A program made the position numbers and the translations under genes. From NCBI RefSeq assembly GCF_000766795.1, contig NZ_JPDS01000002.1:191001-255000 (forward strand): 64,000 nucleotides of DNA, in the 5' to 3' direction. Shown here piece by piece: positions 42,452 through 51,583 of the stretch. The notes under the pieces were generated by a model that was given only the letters and a program-made list of their open reading frames with translations, was not told where the DNA came from and did no database searches. The stretch is from Polaribacter sp. Hel1_85. GTDB taxonomy: Bacteria > Bacteroidota > Bacteroidia > Flavobacteriales > Flavobacteriaceae. Within the stretch, counting starts at the first letter, position 1. Each line of letters opens with the position of its first letter.

Positions 42452-44218
42452 CTAAGAAGCAACATCTAAACTAAATTGTTTGTCGTATAAATTTTTGTAA
42501 TAACCCTCTTCTTTTTCTAACAATTCAATATGAGTCCCTTCTTCAACAATAAGACCTTTATCCATCACAATAATTTTATCTGCTTGTTTAATAGTTGCTA
42601 ATCGATGTGCAATTACTATTGAAGTTCTTCCTTTTGTAATTGTTTCTGTAGCATATTGTATCATTTGTTCTGCATGTGAATCTACAGAAGAAGTAGCTTC
42701 ATCTAAAATTAAAATACTTGGTTTACTAACATAAGCTCTTAAAAAAGCAATTAACTGTCTTTGACCTGAAGATAACATTGCTCCACGTTCTTTTACATTA
42801 TATTGATAATCTCCAGGTAGTGTCATTATAAAATCATGAATACCAATTTGTTTTGCAGCTTTTTTAACTTCTGCTAAAGTGATATTTTCATCTTTTAAAG
42901 TGATGTTATTTAAAATTGAATCCGAAAACAAAAAAACATCTTGTAAAACAACAGCAACTTGGTTTCGTAAACTTTCTAAATCGTACTTATCAATAGAAAC
43001 ATCATCAACACAAATGGTTCCACTATCAATTTCATAAAAACGGTTTATTAAATTGATGATTGTAGATTTACCAGCACCTGTTGCTCCAACAATTGCAACT
43101 GTTTGTCCACTTTTTACATCTAAAGAAATCCCTTTTAAAACTTCTTCATCTTTTATATAACTGAATCTTACATCTTTAAAATTGATATCTCCTTTTAACT
43201 TTTCAGCTTTTAACGTTCCGTTTTTAACAATGCTACTTTCTGTATCAATTATCTTAAAAACTCTTTCTCCAGATACAATCCCCATTTGTAATTGGTTAAA
43301 TTTATCTGCAATCTGACGTAAAGGTCTAAATAACATTTGTGCCATTTGTACAAATGCCATTACTGTTCCTGGACCAGCAACTTCTCCTCCAATAATTTGT
43401 TTACTACCAAACCAAACAATTAAACCAATACCAATTGATGATAATATTTCTGCAATAGGAAAGAAAATGGAGAAGTACCAAATCGTTTTTATATATGCTT
43501 GTTTGTGTTTGTTATTGATATCCTTAAAATTCTTATACTCTATTTTTTCTCTGTTAAAGAGTTGCACTATTTTCATTCCTGTAACTCTTTCTTGTACAAA
43601 ACCATTTAAATTTGCTACTTGATTTCTTACTTCTTGAAAAGTAGCTTTTATCGCTTGTTGAAAAACCCTTGTAGCGTAAATTAAAATTGGTAATACAGCC
43701 AATGCTATTAAGGCTAATTTCCACTTCATATAAAACATTAAAGCTGCAATAGCGAACATTTGTAGAATATCACTTACAATTGTAAAAACACCTGTGCTAA
43801 AAAAAGCAGCAATAGTTTCTATATCAGAAACAACTCTTGTAACTAATTTACCAACAGAGTTTTTATCAAAATAAGACATTTTAAACTGTAAAATATGTCT
43901 AAATATTTTTGCTCTAATATCTCTAATAATATGTTGCCCAACCCAGTTTGCGTAATAAATAAATAAAAAACGAAGCAATACTTCTAAAAGCACTACTCCA
44001 AACATTAAAACAACGTTATTTATAAGACCTTGAGAATCTTTATCTGTAATATATTTATCTACAGTTTCTTTAATTAAATAAGGATTTAATAATGACACTA
44101 AAGCCAATAAAATAGTGGATGCAGTAGCTATAAAAAAGTTTAGCTTATAGCGTTTTGCAAAAGACATAAGTCTAATAAAAATCTGTAAATCAAAAGCTTT
44201 TCCTGTTTTATCTGCCAA
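42452..44218 (-). CDS. ABC exporter, fused permease and ATPase (MsbA-like)
   Basis: The 588-residue half-transporter has six membrane helices (about 25-310) and an ATPase domain with Walker A GATGAGKS (about 378-385), signature LSSGQRQL and Walker B ILILDEATSS. It forms a homodimer or pairs with another half. MsbA-type exporters flip lipid A or export drugs or peptides; the cargo is not deducible. It starts three bases after the truA stop and may share its transcript. Confidence 0.92.
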   Translation of the reverse strand: MADKTGKAFDLQIFIRLMSFAKRYKLNFFIATASTILLALVSLLNPYLIKETVDKYITDKDSQGLINNVVLMFGVVLLEVLLRFLFIYYANWVGQHIIRDIRAKIFRHILQFKMSYFDKNSVGKLVTRVVSDIETIAAFFSTGVFTIVSDILQMFAIAALMFYMKWKLALIALAVLPILIYATRVFQQAIKATFQEVRNQVANLNGFVQERVTGMKIVQLFNREKIEYKNFKDINNKHKQAYIKTIWYFSIFFPIAEILSSIGIGLIVWFGSKQIIGGEVAGPGTVMAFVQMAQMLFRPLRQIADKFNQLQMGIVSGERVFKIIDTESSIVKNGTLKAEKLKGDINFKDVRFSYIKDEEVLKGISLDVKSGQTVAIVGATGAGKSTIINLINRFYEIDSGTICVDDVSIDKYDLESLRNQVAVVLQDVFLFSDSILNNITLKDENITLAEVKKAAKQIGIHDFIMTLPGDYQYNVKERGAMLSSGQRQLIAFLRAYVSKPSILILDEATSSVDSHAEQMIQYATETITKGRTSIVIAHRLATIKQADKIIVMDKGLIVEEGTHIELLEKEEGYYKNLYDKQFSLDVAS

Positions 44219-44221
44219 AAC

Positions 44222-44947
44222 CTAATATTTTATCTTTGTTAAAAATAATCCTTTTGCTGGAACCGACAATCCTGCATTACTTCTACTTTTACTTTCAATA
44301 ATTTTTCTAAACTCGTCTTTGGTAATTTTCCCTAATCCAACATCAACCAAAGTGCCAACTATGGCTCTCACCATATTTCTTAAAAAACGATTTGCTGAAA
44401 TGTAAAAAATGAGTTCATCTCCTTCATGTTTCCAAACTGCTTCAGAAACATCACAATTATAAGTATACACATCTGTTTTTACTTTAGAAAAAGTTTGAAA
44501 ATCTGTATATTCTAATAATAATTTTGCTGCGTCATTCATTAAATCAATATTTAAATTCTGTGAATGAATTTGCCAAGAAAAATCTAATAAAAAAGGATTT
44601 CTACCCAACCAAATTTTATATTCGTAACTTCTACTAACTGCATTAAATCGCGCGTGTTTTTCATCATTAACAGCAAAAACATTGTATACAACAATATCTG
44701 ATGGCAAAAGAGAATTTAATTTATGAGGAATATCTCCGTTTAATTCTTTATCCAAATCAAAATGAGCAAACATTTGTGATGCATGCACACCTGTATCTGT
44801 TCTACCAGCTCCAACAACTTCGATTTTATTTTGAAAAATTGTACTAACTGCTTTGTTTAATTTTTCTTGTACAGAAATAACATCGGGTTGAATTTGCCAA
44901 CCATGATAATTTGTTCCTTTATAAGAAAGTTCTATAAAATACCTCAA
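44222..44947 (-). CDS. truA: tRNA pseudouridine(38-40) synthase
   Basis: The 241-residue enzyme isomerises uridines 38-40 in the anticodon stem. Motifs: RYFIELSYKGTNYHGWQIQP, the catalytic Asp51 in GAGRTDTGVHA, ARFNAVSRSYEYKIW and NRFLRNMVRAIVGTLVDVG. Length matches the family. A minus-strand -7 box (TAATTTTG, 44971-44978) lies upstream, in a divergent gap with the phosphodiesterase gene. Confidence 0.95.
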   Translation of the reverse strand: MRYFIELSYKGTNYHGWQIQPDVISVQEKLNKAVSTIFQNKIEVVGAGRTDTGVHASQMFAHFDLDKELNGDIPHKLNSLLPSDIVVYNVFAVNDEKHARFNAVSRSYEYKIWLGRNPFLLDFSWQIHSQNLNIDLMNDAAKLLLEYTDFQTFSKVKTDVYTYNCDVSEAVWKHEGDELIFYISANRFLRNMVRAIVGTLVDVGLGKITKDEFRKIIESKSRSNAGLSVPAKGLFLTKIKY

Positions 44948-44970
44948 GAAGTTTTGTTTTTTGTAGTCTT

Positions 44971-44978
44971 CAAAATTA
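44971..44978 (-). promoter_or_regulatory. -7 box (TAATTTTG) for truA
   Basis: Minus-strand TAnnTTTG match, 23 bases upstream of the truA ATG. Confidence 0.5.
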
Positions 44979-44999
44979 CGGAAATTATTTTGTTATGAT

Positions 45000-45007
45000 T
45001 ACATTTG
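45000..45007 (+). promoter_or_regulatory. -7 box (TACATTTG) for the phosphodiesterase gene
   Basis: Plus-strand TAnnTTTG match, 40 bases before the ATG at 45048; forms a divergent pair with the truA box. Confidence 0.5.
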
Positions 45008-45047
45008 AAGCTAATAGAGACGTTAAACTTTTCTTACTATTTTTTTC

Positions 45048-45545
45048 ATGAAGAAAATCTTATTATTATCTGATACTCATAGTTTTATTGATGACCAAAT
45101 TTTAAAGTTTGTAAAACAAGCTGATGAAGTTTGGCATGCAGGAGATATTGGAAATTTAGAAGTTACAGATGCTATAAAAAAGCTAAAACCTTTACGTGCT
45201 GTTTTTGGTAATATTGATGGATCTGATGCAAGATCAGAATTTCCTTTAGACGCAAAGTTTGAAGTAGAAAAGGTTCCAGTTTGGATGACACATATTGGGG
45301 GGTATCCTAATAACTATTATCAAAGAATTCGTGAAGAAATAAAATTAAATCCTCCTAAAATATTCATTTCTGGACATTCTCATATATTAAAAGTACAATA
45401 TGATAAGAAACTAAATTTATTGCATTTAAACCCTGGAGCTGCAGGAAATCATGGATTTCATAAGGTAAGAACGATGTTGCGTTTTGAGTTAGATAATAGT
45501 GAAATAAAAAATATGGAAATTATAGAACTTTCTAAACGAGGATAG
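45048..45545 (+). CDS. YfcE/MJ0936-family metallophosphodiesterase
   Basis: The 165-residue calcineurin-like enzyme has all metal ligands in place: D9 and H11 (LSDTH), D33 (HAGDIGN), N55 (FGNIDG), H82 (MTHIGG) and H110/H112 (SGHSH). Related enzymes hydrolyse phosphodiesters with a two-metal site; the natural substrate is unknown. It has no signal peptide, so it acts in the cytoplasm. Its 3' end overlaps the convergent histidine kinase gene by 14 bases. Confidence 0.92.
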   Translation: MKKILLLSDTHSFIDDQILKFVKQADEVWHAGDIGNLEVTDAIKKLKPLRAVFGNIDGSDARSEFPLDAKFEVEKVPVWMTHIGGYPNNYYQRIREEIKLNPPKIFISGHSHILKVQYDKKLNLLHLNPGAAGNHGFHKVRTMLRFELDNSEIKNMEIIELSKRG

Positions 45546-47328
45546 CTTCTTCTTTCTCTAAAATTGGTAATACAACTTTAATAACAGTACCAATCTTTTT
45601 ACTAGATTCTATCCGAAACTCTCCATACATCATTTGTATTCTTGCTTCAATTTGATTTAAACCCAAACCATCTTTATTTGTTATTAAGGTTTTATCAAAT
45701 CCAATACCATCGTCTGAAATACTTAAAGATAATTTACCATTAATTTCATCCAATTTAATCATAGCATTTTTTGCTTTACTATGCTTTAAAATATTGTTTA
45801 CAAACTCTTGAGTAATATTATAAACCTTTATTTCAAAGTTTTGATGATACCTTCTAGTTTCTCCAATATTTGTTTCAATATTAATTTGAGAATTAGAGTA
45901 TTTATCAGCCATATCTTTGATAGCAAATTTTAATCCAAATTTTAATAAAACTGAAGAAACCAACGTGTGAGATAAATCTCTAATTTTTTGAGAAGCTTCT
46001 GTTATAATTTCTTGAGTTTTATCAATTTCTATTGGTGTTTTTCCATTAAATTGAGTTCTAGTAGCTTGCAAGTGTAAATTTGCAGAAGATAAAAGTGCAC
46101 TAACACTATCATGTAAAGTTTCTGCTATTTGTTTTCTTTCAGACTCTTTACCATCTATCGTTGCATTTAAAATTCTTACCTGAGATTCTGATCTTATTTT
46201 TTCTATATTTTGATTTTGAATCAATTCTGATTGAGAAAGTTGAAGCCCTAAATTCTTTTGTTTCAGTTTATAATAATTTAGCCAAAATAATAACGAAAGT
46301 ATAATTACAAAAGAAATAATACCAACAACCAAAAAAATTCTTTGATCCTTAAGGCGTTTGTTTTCTTCTTCTTTTAATAATAAATTTTTTTTAACATCAA
46401 AATTGTGCCTAGCATTAACATCAGCAATCATTTTTCTTAACTCTTTATCTCTTAAACTATCTTTAATATTGTAAGATAATTCTTGATAATCGTAGGCCTT
46501 GTAATCTTTTAGTATATATAAGTTATAAGCTAAATTATAATAAAGTTTTTCTCTAACTTTTAAAGCCTCTTTAGTATTTATGTTTCTAATTAAATCTATT
46601 GCTTGAAAATAAGTTGCTTGAGCATCATTATAATTTCCTTCTAACAAATAAATACTAGATAAGTTACTTAATGACCCAGCCTCTTTTACTCGTTTATTCA
46701 GTTTTTTATAAATTTTAATCGATTTCAAAGCAAAATCTTTGGCTTTATCATAAATACTATCATTCATGTAAATACCAGAAATATTATTATATGCTTTTGA
46801 TTTTACTTCTAAATTTTTTTTATTAAATGTATTAATTTTATCAACTTGTTTATAATAATATAAAGCACTATCTCTAAAAGATTCATTTTTTTCAAGAAAA
46901 CTTAATCTATAAAAAGAATTTCCATATTTAAGCAAACTTTCTGACTTTATATAATTTTCATCAAAAAGATATTTAACTTTTTCATCTAAAAAATTACCTT
47001 CCTTTTTGAAAAACTTTAAAGTATTTCTATAGAATTTTAAAGCATTATAGTTACTTTTCGTATCAAAATAGATGTTAGCTATTAAATAATTCAACAATAT
47101 GGTCTCATTTAAAGAATTATTTTTTTCAAGAGTTTTCAAAGCTAATCTTAATGATTTAACATAATCTTTTTTCTCATATAAAGATAAAGCCTTTGTGTAT
47201 TCATTGGATAAAGAATCTTTTTTTTGTACAAAAAAAGAAGCTGTATTAAATACAGCTTCTCCTTTTATTTTATAACAATAAAAGCTTATTAATATACACA
47301 AAGACAGTAACAAAAGTTTCTCCTTCAA
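45532..47328 (-). CDS. TPR sensor histidine kinase (HisKA_3 class)
   Basis: The 598-residue protein has an N-terminal signal or anchor, a periplasmic TPR domain (about 40-300: AKDFALKSIKIYKKLNK, NYNDAQATYFQAIDLIRN), a membrane helix at about 331-351, then a kinase with phospho-acceptor His406 in IAETLHDSVSALLSS and an ATPase domain (FVNNILKHSKAKNA, DDGIGFD, GLGLNQIEARI). It pairs most likely with the LuxR-type regulator at 48231, though a lipoprotein gene lies between them. The cue sensed by the TPR domain is unknown. Confidence 0.93.
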   Translation of the reverse strand: MKEKLLLLSLCILISFYCYKIKGEAVFNTASFFVQKKDSLSNEYTKALSLYEKKDYVKSLRLALKTLEKNNSLNETILLNYLIANIYFDTKSNYNALKFYRNTLKFFKKEGNFLDEKVKYLFDENYIKSESLLKYGNSFYRLSFLEKNESFRDSALYYYKQVDKINTFNKKNLEVKSKAYNNISGIYMNDSIYDKAKDFALKSIKIYKKLNKRVKEAGSLSNLSSIYLLEGNYNDAQATYFQAIDLIRNINTKEALKVREKLYYNLAYNLYILKDYKAYDYQELSYNIKDSLRDKELRKMIADVNARHNFDVKKNLLLKEEENKRLKDQRIFLVVGIISFVIILSLLFWLNYYKLKQKNLGLQLSQSELIQNQNIEKIRSESQVRILNATIDGKESERKQIAETLHDSVSALLSSANLHLQATRTQFNGKTPIEIDKTQEIITEASQKIRDLSHTLVSSVLLKFGLKFAIKDMADKYSNSQINIETNIGETRRYHQNFEIKVYNITQEFVNNILKHSKAKNAMIKLDEINGKLSLSISDDGIGFDKTLITNKDGLGLNQIEARIQMMYGEFRIESSKKIGTVIKVVLPILEKEEAILV

Positions 47329-47352
47329 AATACCTATATATTTAAATAATAT

Positions 47353-48027
47353 TTATTGAATTATTACTGCTGGTTTTCCAGTGTTGTCAGATTTAATTGA
47401 TGACCTAGCCTGAGCTTTGTTATCATGATTAATAAAGTATATTTTTAAAAGTTCACCATTTGTTTTTTCAAAAACTCTAGAAAAACTTGTTTCTGATGTT
47501 TTCCCTTCTTCTAAATGAATTTCATAAACCTTTTCATCTTCATTGTATACAAAATCTACAGTTACTTTATTTTTAACTATAAAGTCTAGAGTATATGTTC
47601 CATCTTCATTTCCTGTAACTCCATATTCTGATAACATTTTATTACTATCTGTATCTTTTGCAAAAACAATATTATCATCTATAATAGTTATTTTAGGCTG
47701 TTTATCTGAGTTCGTATCAACAAACCCTACTTTTAATTGTTCTCCGTCAATTGTTAATTCTTGAGACCTTCTTCTACTTGTCTGCTTATCTGACGAATAT
47801 AAGTATATATTATTAGTGTTTGTACTTTCATCAACAACATTTTCTACTTGTGCATCGCTGTTTAAATTATAATCTAAAGAATATGCTCCATTGGCATCTC
47901 TTTTAATAGTATATGTTTTTAATAAATCTAAAGATTGTTCTTCTGGCAATAATGTTTCATTTGTTGAACAAGAAGAGAATACTAATGTTAACGACGCTAA
48001 TAATGCAAATAAGTTAAAATTTTTCAT
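47353..48027 (-). CDS. Lipoprotein with two internal repeats, in a two-component locus
   Basis: The 224-residue product has a lipobox at Cys20 (FNLFALLASLTLVFSSC). The mature part contains two related units of about 80 residues: one from GAYSLDYNLNSDAQVENVV to QPKITIIDDN, the other from GTYTLDFIVKNKVTVDFVY to KPAVIIQ, each with 'ELLKIYF/QLKVGFV' near the end. The unit is not one I recognise. It lies between the regulator and TPR-kinase genes, 24 bases before the kinase, so it may be an output or an accessory sensor (inference). Confidence 0.78.
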   Translation of the reverse strand: MKNFNLFALLASLTLVFSSCSTNETLLPEEQSLDLLKTYTIKRDANGAYSLDYNLNSDAQVENVVDESTNTNNIYLYSSDKQTSRRRSQELTIDGEQLKVGFVDTNSDKQPKITIIDDNIVFAKDTDSNKMLSEYGVTGNEDGTYTLDFIVKNKVTVDFVYNEDEKVYEIHLEEGKTSETSFSRVFEKTNGELLKIYFINHDNKAQARSSIKSDNTGKPAVIIQ

Positions 48028-48230
48028 AATGGGGAACTGTTGTTTAAATAATAATTTGTTTGGGTTATTTAGGGGTGGTTATTTTGGTTTATAATATTTT
48101 TATTTAAATTAGTAAGGTTAGTAATGTATACAACAAATAGTTTCTGAGGGTTTAACTATAAAAAGCCTTCTAGGGGACGATTTTTTAACAAATCTAAAGC
48201 TTCCTTATAGTTTTTTTTTGGGGATAGGAA

Positions 48231-48896
48231 CTATACTATTTTGTTTTTTACTGCATACATTGCTAATCCTACTGCATTTTTTACATTTAATTTTTTTAAT
48301 AAACTCTTTCTATACGTTTCAACTGTATTTGTACTAAGATTCATTAAATCAGCCATTTCTATTGTACTGTACTCCTTAGTAATTAACTTTAAAACATCTA
48401 GTTCTCTTTCTGTTAAACTATCTAACAAGAACTTGTCTGGCATTTCTCCTTGCGGTACCATTTGACCTGATAAGGATTTTAGTAACATACTTTGAATATC
48501 TGTACTAAAATATTGTTCTCCTTGTGCAACAGCTTTTATAGCATTTACTATATGCTCTCCAGCGTTGTTTTTAGAGATATAACCTTTACAACCAAGACTT
48601 AAAACTTCTTGAACAATTTTAAGATCATCATAACTAGATAATATAATAACTTTTTGGTCTATTTTTTTCTTCTTAAAATGCTTTAAGACTTGAAAACCAT
48701 CTAAAACTGGCATTGTAATATCTAATATTAAAACATCAGCAGAGTTTTCTTTATTGTCAAACCAATCAATTACTTCTTGTCCTGTTAAAGAATATCCTTT
48801 AATCTCAATCTCTTTATCAGTATTTATTACAGCTATAATCCCTTCTATTAATATTTTATGATCATCAGCTACGTGAACGTATATTTTTTCTTTCAT
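48231..48896 (-). CDS. LuxR/NarL-type response regulator
   Basis: The 221-residue product has a receiver domain (D11-D12 acidic pair, phospho-acceptor D59 in LILDITMP) and a C-terminal LuxR helix-turn-helix (about 155-215; LTERELDVLKLITKEYSTIEM then LSTNTVETYRKSLLKKLNVKNAVG in outline). The likely partner is the TPR kinase two genes downstream. Its promoter (48907-48937) is preceded by a striking inverted repeat at 48944-49001 that could be its own operator. Confidence 0.94.
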   Translation of the reverse strand: MKEKIYVHVADDHKILIEGIIAVINTDKEIEIKGYSLTGQEVIDWFDNKENSADVLILDITMPVLDGFQVLKHFKKKKIDQKVIILSSYDDLKIVQEVLSLGCKGYISKNNAGEHIVNAIKAVAQGEQYFSTDIQSMLLKSLSGQMVPQGEMPDKFLLDSLTERELDVLKLITKEYSTIEMADLMNLSTNTVETYRKSLLKKLNVKNAVGLAMYAVKNKIV

Positions 48897-48906
48897 TTTT
48901 ACTTTA

Positions 48907-48937
48907 CAAATTTAGAGTACATATAAAGATTGTACAA
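48907..48937 (-). promoter_or_regulatory. Promoter of the response regulator (TTG-N20-TAAATTTG)
   Basis: On the minus strand TTG (48937-48935) is followed by 20 bases and TAAATTTG (48914-48907), 11 bases before the ATG. Strong match to the Bacteroidota primary promoter. Confidence 0.7.
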
Positions 48938-48943
48938 CCCCCA

Positions 48944-49001
48944 TTTTCAGTGAAATTTTCTTCTCACTGTTTTCAGTGAGTTCCTTCACTGAAAACAGTG
49001 A
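48944..49001. promoter_or_regulatory. Inverted-repeat operator candidate (TCACTG/CAGTGA half-sites)
   Basis: TCACTGTTTTCAGTGA (48964-48979) and TCACTGAAAACAGTGA (48986-49001) are perfect reverse complements separated by GTTCCT. Each arm is itself a 6-4-6 palindrome, and a fifth half-site, TTTTCAGTGA, lies at 48944-48953. The block ends just upstream of the response-regulator promoter's -33 TTG. No T-run follows on either strand, so a terminator is unlikely. Confidence 0.7.
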
Positions 49002-49120
49002 TAAAAATTTATTAAAATACTGATATATAGCACCTTAATAAACAGAATTCTGTACATTATAGTTGCTTAAAAATACAAAAATTATATTGATTTTATTTTT
49101 AAACGAAAAAAAATAGAAAT

Positions 49121-49153
49121 AAAAAACCGAGAAACAAATTCTCGGTTTTTTTT
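49121..49153 (-). terminator. Terminator after DUF4293
   Basis: ACCGAGAA and TTCTCGGT pair around ACAAA, flanked by A and T runs. It lies 24 bases downstream of the DUF4293 stop on the minus strand and may act in both directions. Confidence 0.88.
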
Positions 49154-49176
49154 CGCACTAAATAAATATGATAGGT

Positions 49177-49608
49177 TTATCGTAATCTATCTACAGATTT
49201 TACGAGATCTTCATCCTTTTTAATAGCTTTATTTGCCAAAACAATAAGCAAAATAACTAAAATTGGTAAGAACATCCCAATACCTTTCTCCGAAATCGAA
49301 ACTTCTCCAGGTAAAGTTAGAGACACATAAATCAATAATCCTAATAAAAAGAGATTGATCAAAATTATTAAACGCCCTACTACAAATTGTAACTGTCTCT
49401 TTTTAAACAAAAAAATTGTTATTAGAGATACCATAGCAGAAAGTAAAAACAACATTGGAATTACTTTTAAAAGAAAATAATCTCTTGAAAATAAATCCAA
49501 AGCAAAAATTTCTCCTTTAAGATTTTCCCATAAATCGAATACAAATATCAAACCTCCAGAAACTGCGGTTGCTAATAATAAATATATACTTTGTATTCTT
49601 TGAATCAT
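49177..49608 (-). CDS. DUF4293 membrane protein
   Basis: The 143-residue protein has four predicted membrane helices (IYLLLATAVSGGLIFVF, VIPMLFLLSAMVSLITIFLF, LIILINLFLLGLLIYVSL, FLPILVILLIVLANKAI), opening with MIQRIQSIYLLLA as in DUF4293 proteins, and a charged C-terminal tail (KKDEDLVKSVDRLR). Function is unknown. It is divergent from rho, and DUF4293 beside rho is a common arrangement in flavobacteria. A minus-strand -7 box TACTTTTG is at 49626-49633. Confidence 0.9.
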   Translation of the reverse strand: MIQRIQSIYLLLATAVSGGLIFVFDLWENLKGEIFALDLFSRDYFLLKVIPMLFLLSAMVSLITIFLFKKRQLQFVVGRLIILINLFLLGLLIYVSLTLPGEVSISEKGIGMFLPILVILLIVLANKAIKKDEDLVKSVDRLR

Positions 49609-49625
49609 CTTAAAAAATAGGTTTA

Positions 49626-49633
49626 CAAAAGTA
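49626..49633 (-). promoter_or_regulatory. -7 box (TACTTTTG) for DUF4293
   Basis: Minus-strand TAnnTTTG match, 17 bases upstream of the ATG. Confidence 0.5.
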
Positions 49634-49679
49634 GAACTTTCTTTTTTAAAAAGAAAACCTAAAACTTAAAAAAAATGTA

Positions 49680-49687
49680 TATATTTG
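49680..49687 (+). promoter_or_regulatory. -7 box (TATATTTG) for rho, with a long leader
   Basis: Exact TAnnTTTG match, leaving about 110 bases of A/T-rich leader before the rho ATG. Rho leaders often carry autoregulatory sites; none can be recognised by eye here. Confidence 0.55.
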
Positions 49688-49804
49688 TAATATAATAACC
49701 GCACATTAAAAATTGTATAGCACTATATACAATACATAAAATCTAAAAATATTATAATTAATCTTACATAATTAAGATTTACATTTTAACTTAACATATA
49801 AAGA

Positions 49805-51511
49805 ATGTTCGAAATCTCTGAACTAAAAGCAAAAACGCTTGCTGATTTACAGGTAATTGCAAAATCTATTGGTCTAACAAAGACAAGTCAACTTAAAAAA
49901 CTAGATTTAGTGTATCAAATATTAGATACACAGGCTGCAAACCCTACAAAAGTTTCTAAATCTTCAGAAACTGAAGTAAAACAAAAAACTGAAAAGCCTA
50001 AAAGAAAACGAGTTTCTAAACCTTCTGCACCTGCTAAAGCAGCAAGTGAAATTGCAATAACAGAAAAAGCAATAGAAGAACCTAGGCAAGAAAAAAAACC
50101 ACAACAAAAACCAATTGCTAAAAAACCTAATCCTAGGAAAGTTGTGCATAAAGAAGCTGAAGTAAAAACAGAAGTTGCTACTGAAACAAATAAAGAAAAG
50201 GCAGTTGAAAAAGTTGAAAAGCAAGAGCTAAAACCTGTTGCCAATAACCAAAACAAACCTCAACAAAACAAGCCTCAGCATAAAAATCAACAGAATCAAA
50301 ACAAAAACAAAAACCAGAATCAAAATAGAGATAAAAAACCTCAAGTAAGTAGAGGTAATAAATCAAACAATAGATATAGAGATCCTGATTTTGAATTTGA
50401 TGGAATTATTGAAAGTGAAGGTGTATTAGAAATGATGCCTGATGGCTATGGCTTTTTACGTTCTTCTGATTATAATTATTTATCATCTCCAGATGATATT
50501 TATGTATCACAATCTCAAATTAAATTATTTGGTTTAAAAACTGGAGATACCGTTAGAGGAAATGTACGTCCACCAAAAGAAGGTGAAAAATATTTTCCTT
50601 TAATTAGAGTATCAAAAATAAACGGATTAAACCCTAACATTGTTAGAGATAGAGTTTCTTTTGAGCATTTAACTCCACTTTTTCCACAAGAAAAATTTAA
50701 TCTAGCAGAAAAAGGAAGTTCTTTATCAACAAGAATTATCGATTTGTTTTCTCCTTTAGGAAAAGGACAACGTGGTATGATTGTAGCACAACCTAAAACT
50801 GGTAAAACAATGCTTTTAAAGGATGTTGCAAATGCTATTGCAGCAAATCACCCAGAAGTATATCAAATTGTTTTACTAATAGACGAACGCCCTGAAGAGG
50901 TTACAGACATGAAACGTAATGTTCGTGGAGAAGTTGTAGCTTCAACTTTTGATGAACCTGCAGACAAACACGTAAAAGTAGCAAACATTGTTTTAGAAAA
51001 AGCAAAACGCTTGGTAGAGTGTGGACACGATGTTGTTATTCTTTTAGATTCAATTACACGTTTGGCTAGAGCATACAATACAGTTGCTCCAGCATCAGGA
51101 AAAATACTTTCTGGTGGTATCGATGCCAATGCATTACATAAACCAAAACGTTTCTTTGGAGCTGCAAGAAACATAGAAAACGGTGGTTCGTTAACCATTA
51201 TTGCTACAGCTCTTACAGAAACAGGTTCTAAAATGGACGAAGTTATCTTCGAAGAGTTTAAAGGAACAGGTAACATGGAACTTCAATTAGATAGAAATAT
51301 TTCTAACAGAAGAATTTACCCAGCTATCGATTTAATTAAATCTTCTACAAGACGTGATGATTTATTATTAGACGCAAAAACTGTACAAAGAATGTGGGTT
51401 TTACGTAAGTATCTTGCAGACATGAATCCTATAGAAGCAATGGAATTTATCAATGAAAGAATTAAATTCTCTAAAAACAATGACGAGTTTTTAATCTCTA
51501 TGAATGGTTAG
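49805..51511 (+). CDS. rho: Transcription termination factor Rho with long disordered insert
   Basis: The 568-residue RNA helicase starts with a Rho N-terminal helical domain (1-45), then about 150 residues of Lys/Gln/Asn/Pro/Glu-rich disorder (about 46-195, including [20 protein letters not shown]), the cold-shock-like RNA-binding domain ([23 protein letters not shown], about 198-275) and the RecA-like ATPase with Walker A AQPKTGKT (328-335), DERPEEV and [14 protein letters not shown]. It is far longer than E. coli Rho (419). Inserts of this type in Bacteroides Rho are reported to promote phase separation. A terminator follows. Confidence 0.96.
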   Translation: MFEISELKAKTLADLQVIAKSIGLTKTSQLKKLDLVYQILDTQAANPTKVSKSSETEVKQKTEKPKRKRVSKPSAPAKAASEIAITEKAIEEPRQEKKPQQKPIAKKPNPRKVVHKEAEVKTEVATETNKEKAVEKVEKQELKPVANNQNKPQQNKPQHKNQQNQNKNKNQNQNRDKKPQVSRGNKSNNRYRDPDFEFDGIIESEGVLEMMPDGYGFLRSSDYNYLSSPDDIYVSQSQIKLFGLKTGDTVRGNVRPPKEGEKYFPLIRVSKINGLNPNIVRDRVSFEHLTPLFPQEKFNLAEKGSSLSTRIIDLFSPLGKGQRGMIVAQPKTGKTMLLKDVANAIAANHPEVYQIVLLIDERPEEVTDMKRNVRGEVVASTFDEPADKHVKVANIVLEKAKRLVECGHDVVILLDSITRLARAYNTVAPASGKILSGGIDANALHKPKRFFGAARNIENGGSLTIIATALTETGSKMDEVIFEEFKGTGNMELQLDRNISNRRIYPAIDLIKSSTRRDDLLLDAKTVQRMWVLRKYLADMNPIEAMEFINERIKFSKNNDEFLISMNG

Positions 51512-51547
51512 AAATAACCTATAGATTTTAAAACAAAAATTTATACA

Positions 51548-51579
51548 AAACCTTTTTGAGAAATCAAGAAGGTTTTTTT
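51548..51579 (+). terminator. Terminator after rho
   Basis: AACCTTTTTGA and TCAAGAAGGTT pair with one mismatch around GAAA and run into seven T. Confidence 0.85.
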
Positions 51580-51583
51580 ATTG

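Noticed and set aside
48206..48235. TATAGTT/AACTATA palindrome at the response regulator stop as a terminator
   Set aside because: The arms are only 7 bp, overlap the stop codon, and no minus-strand T-run follows in the right place.
49915..50366. Minus-strand open frames of 62-113 codons inside the rho insert
   Set aside because: They are shadows of the repetitive Lys/Gln/Asn codons; their Phe/Cys/Leu-rich products have no family features, and rho is certain on the plus strand.
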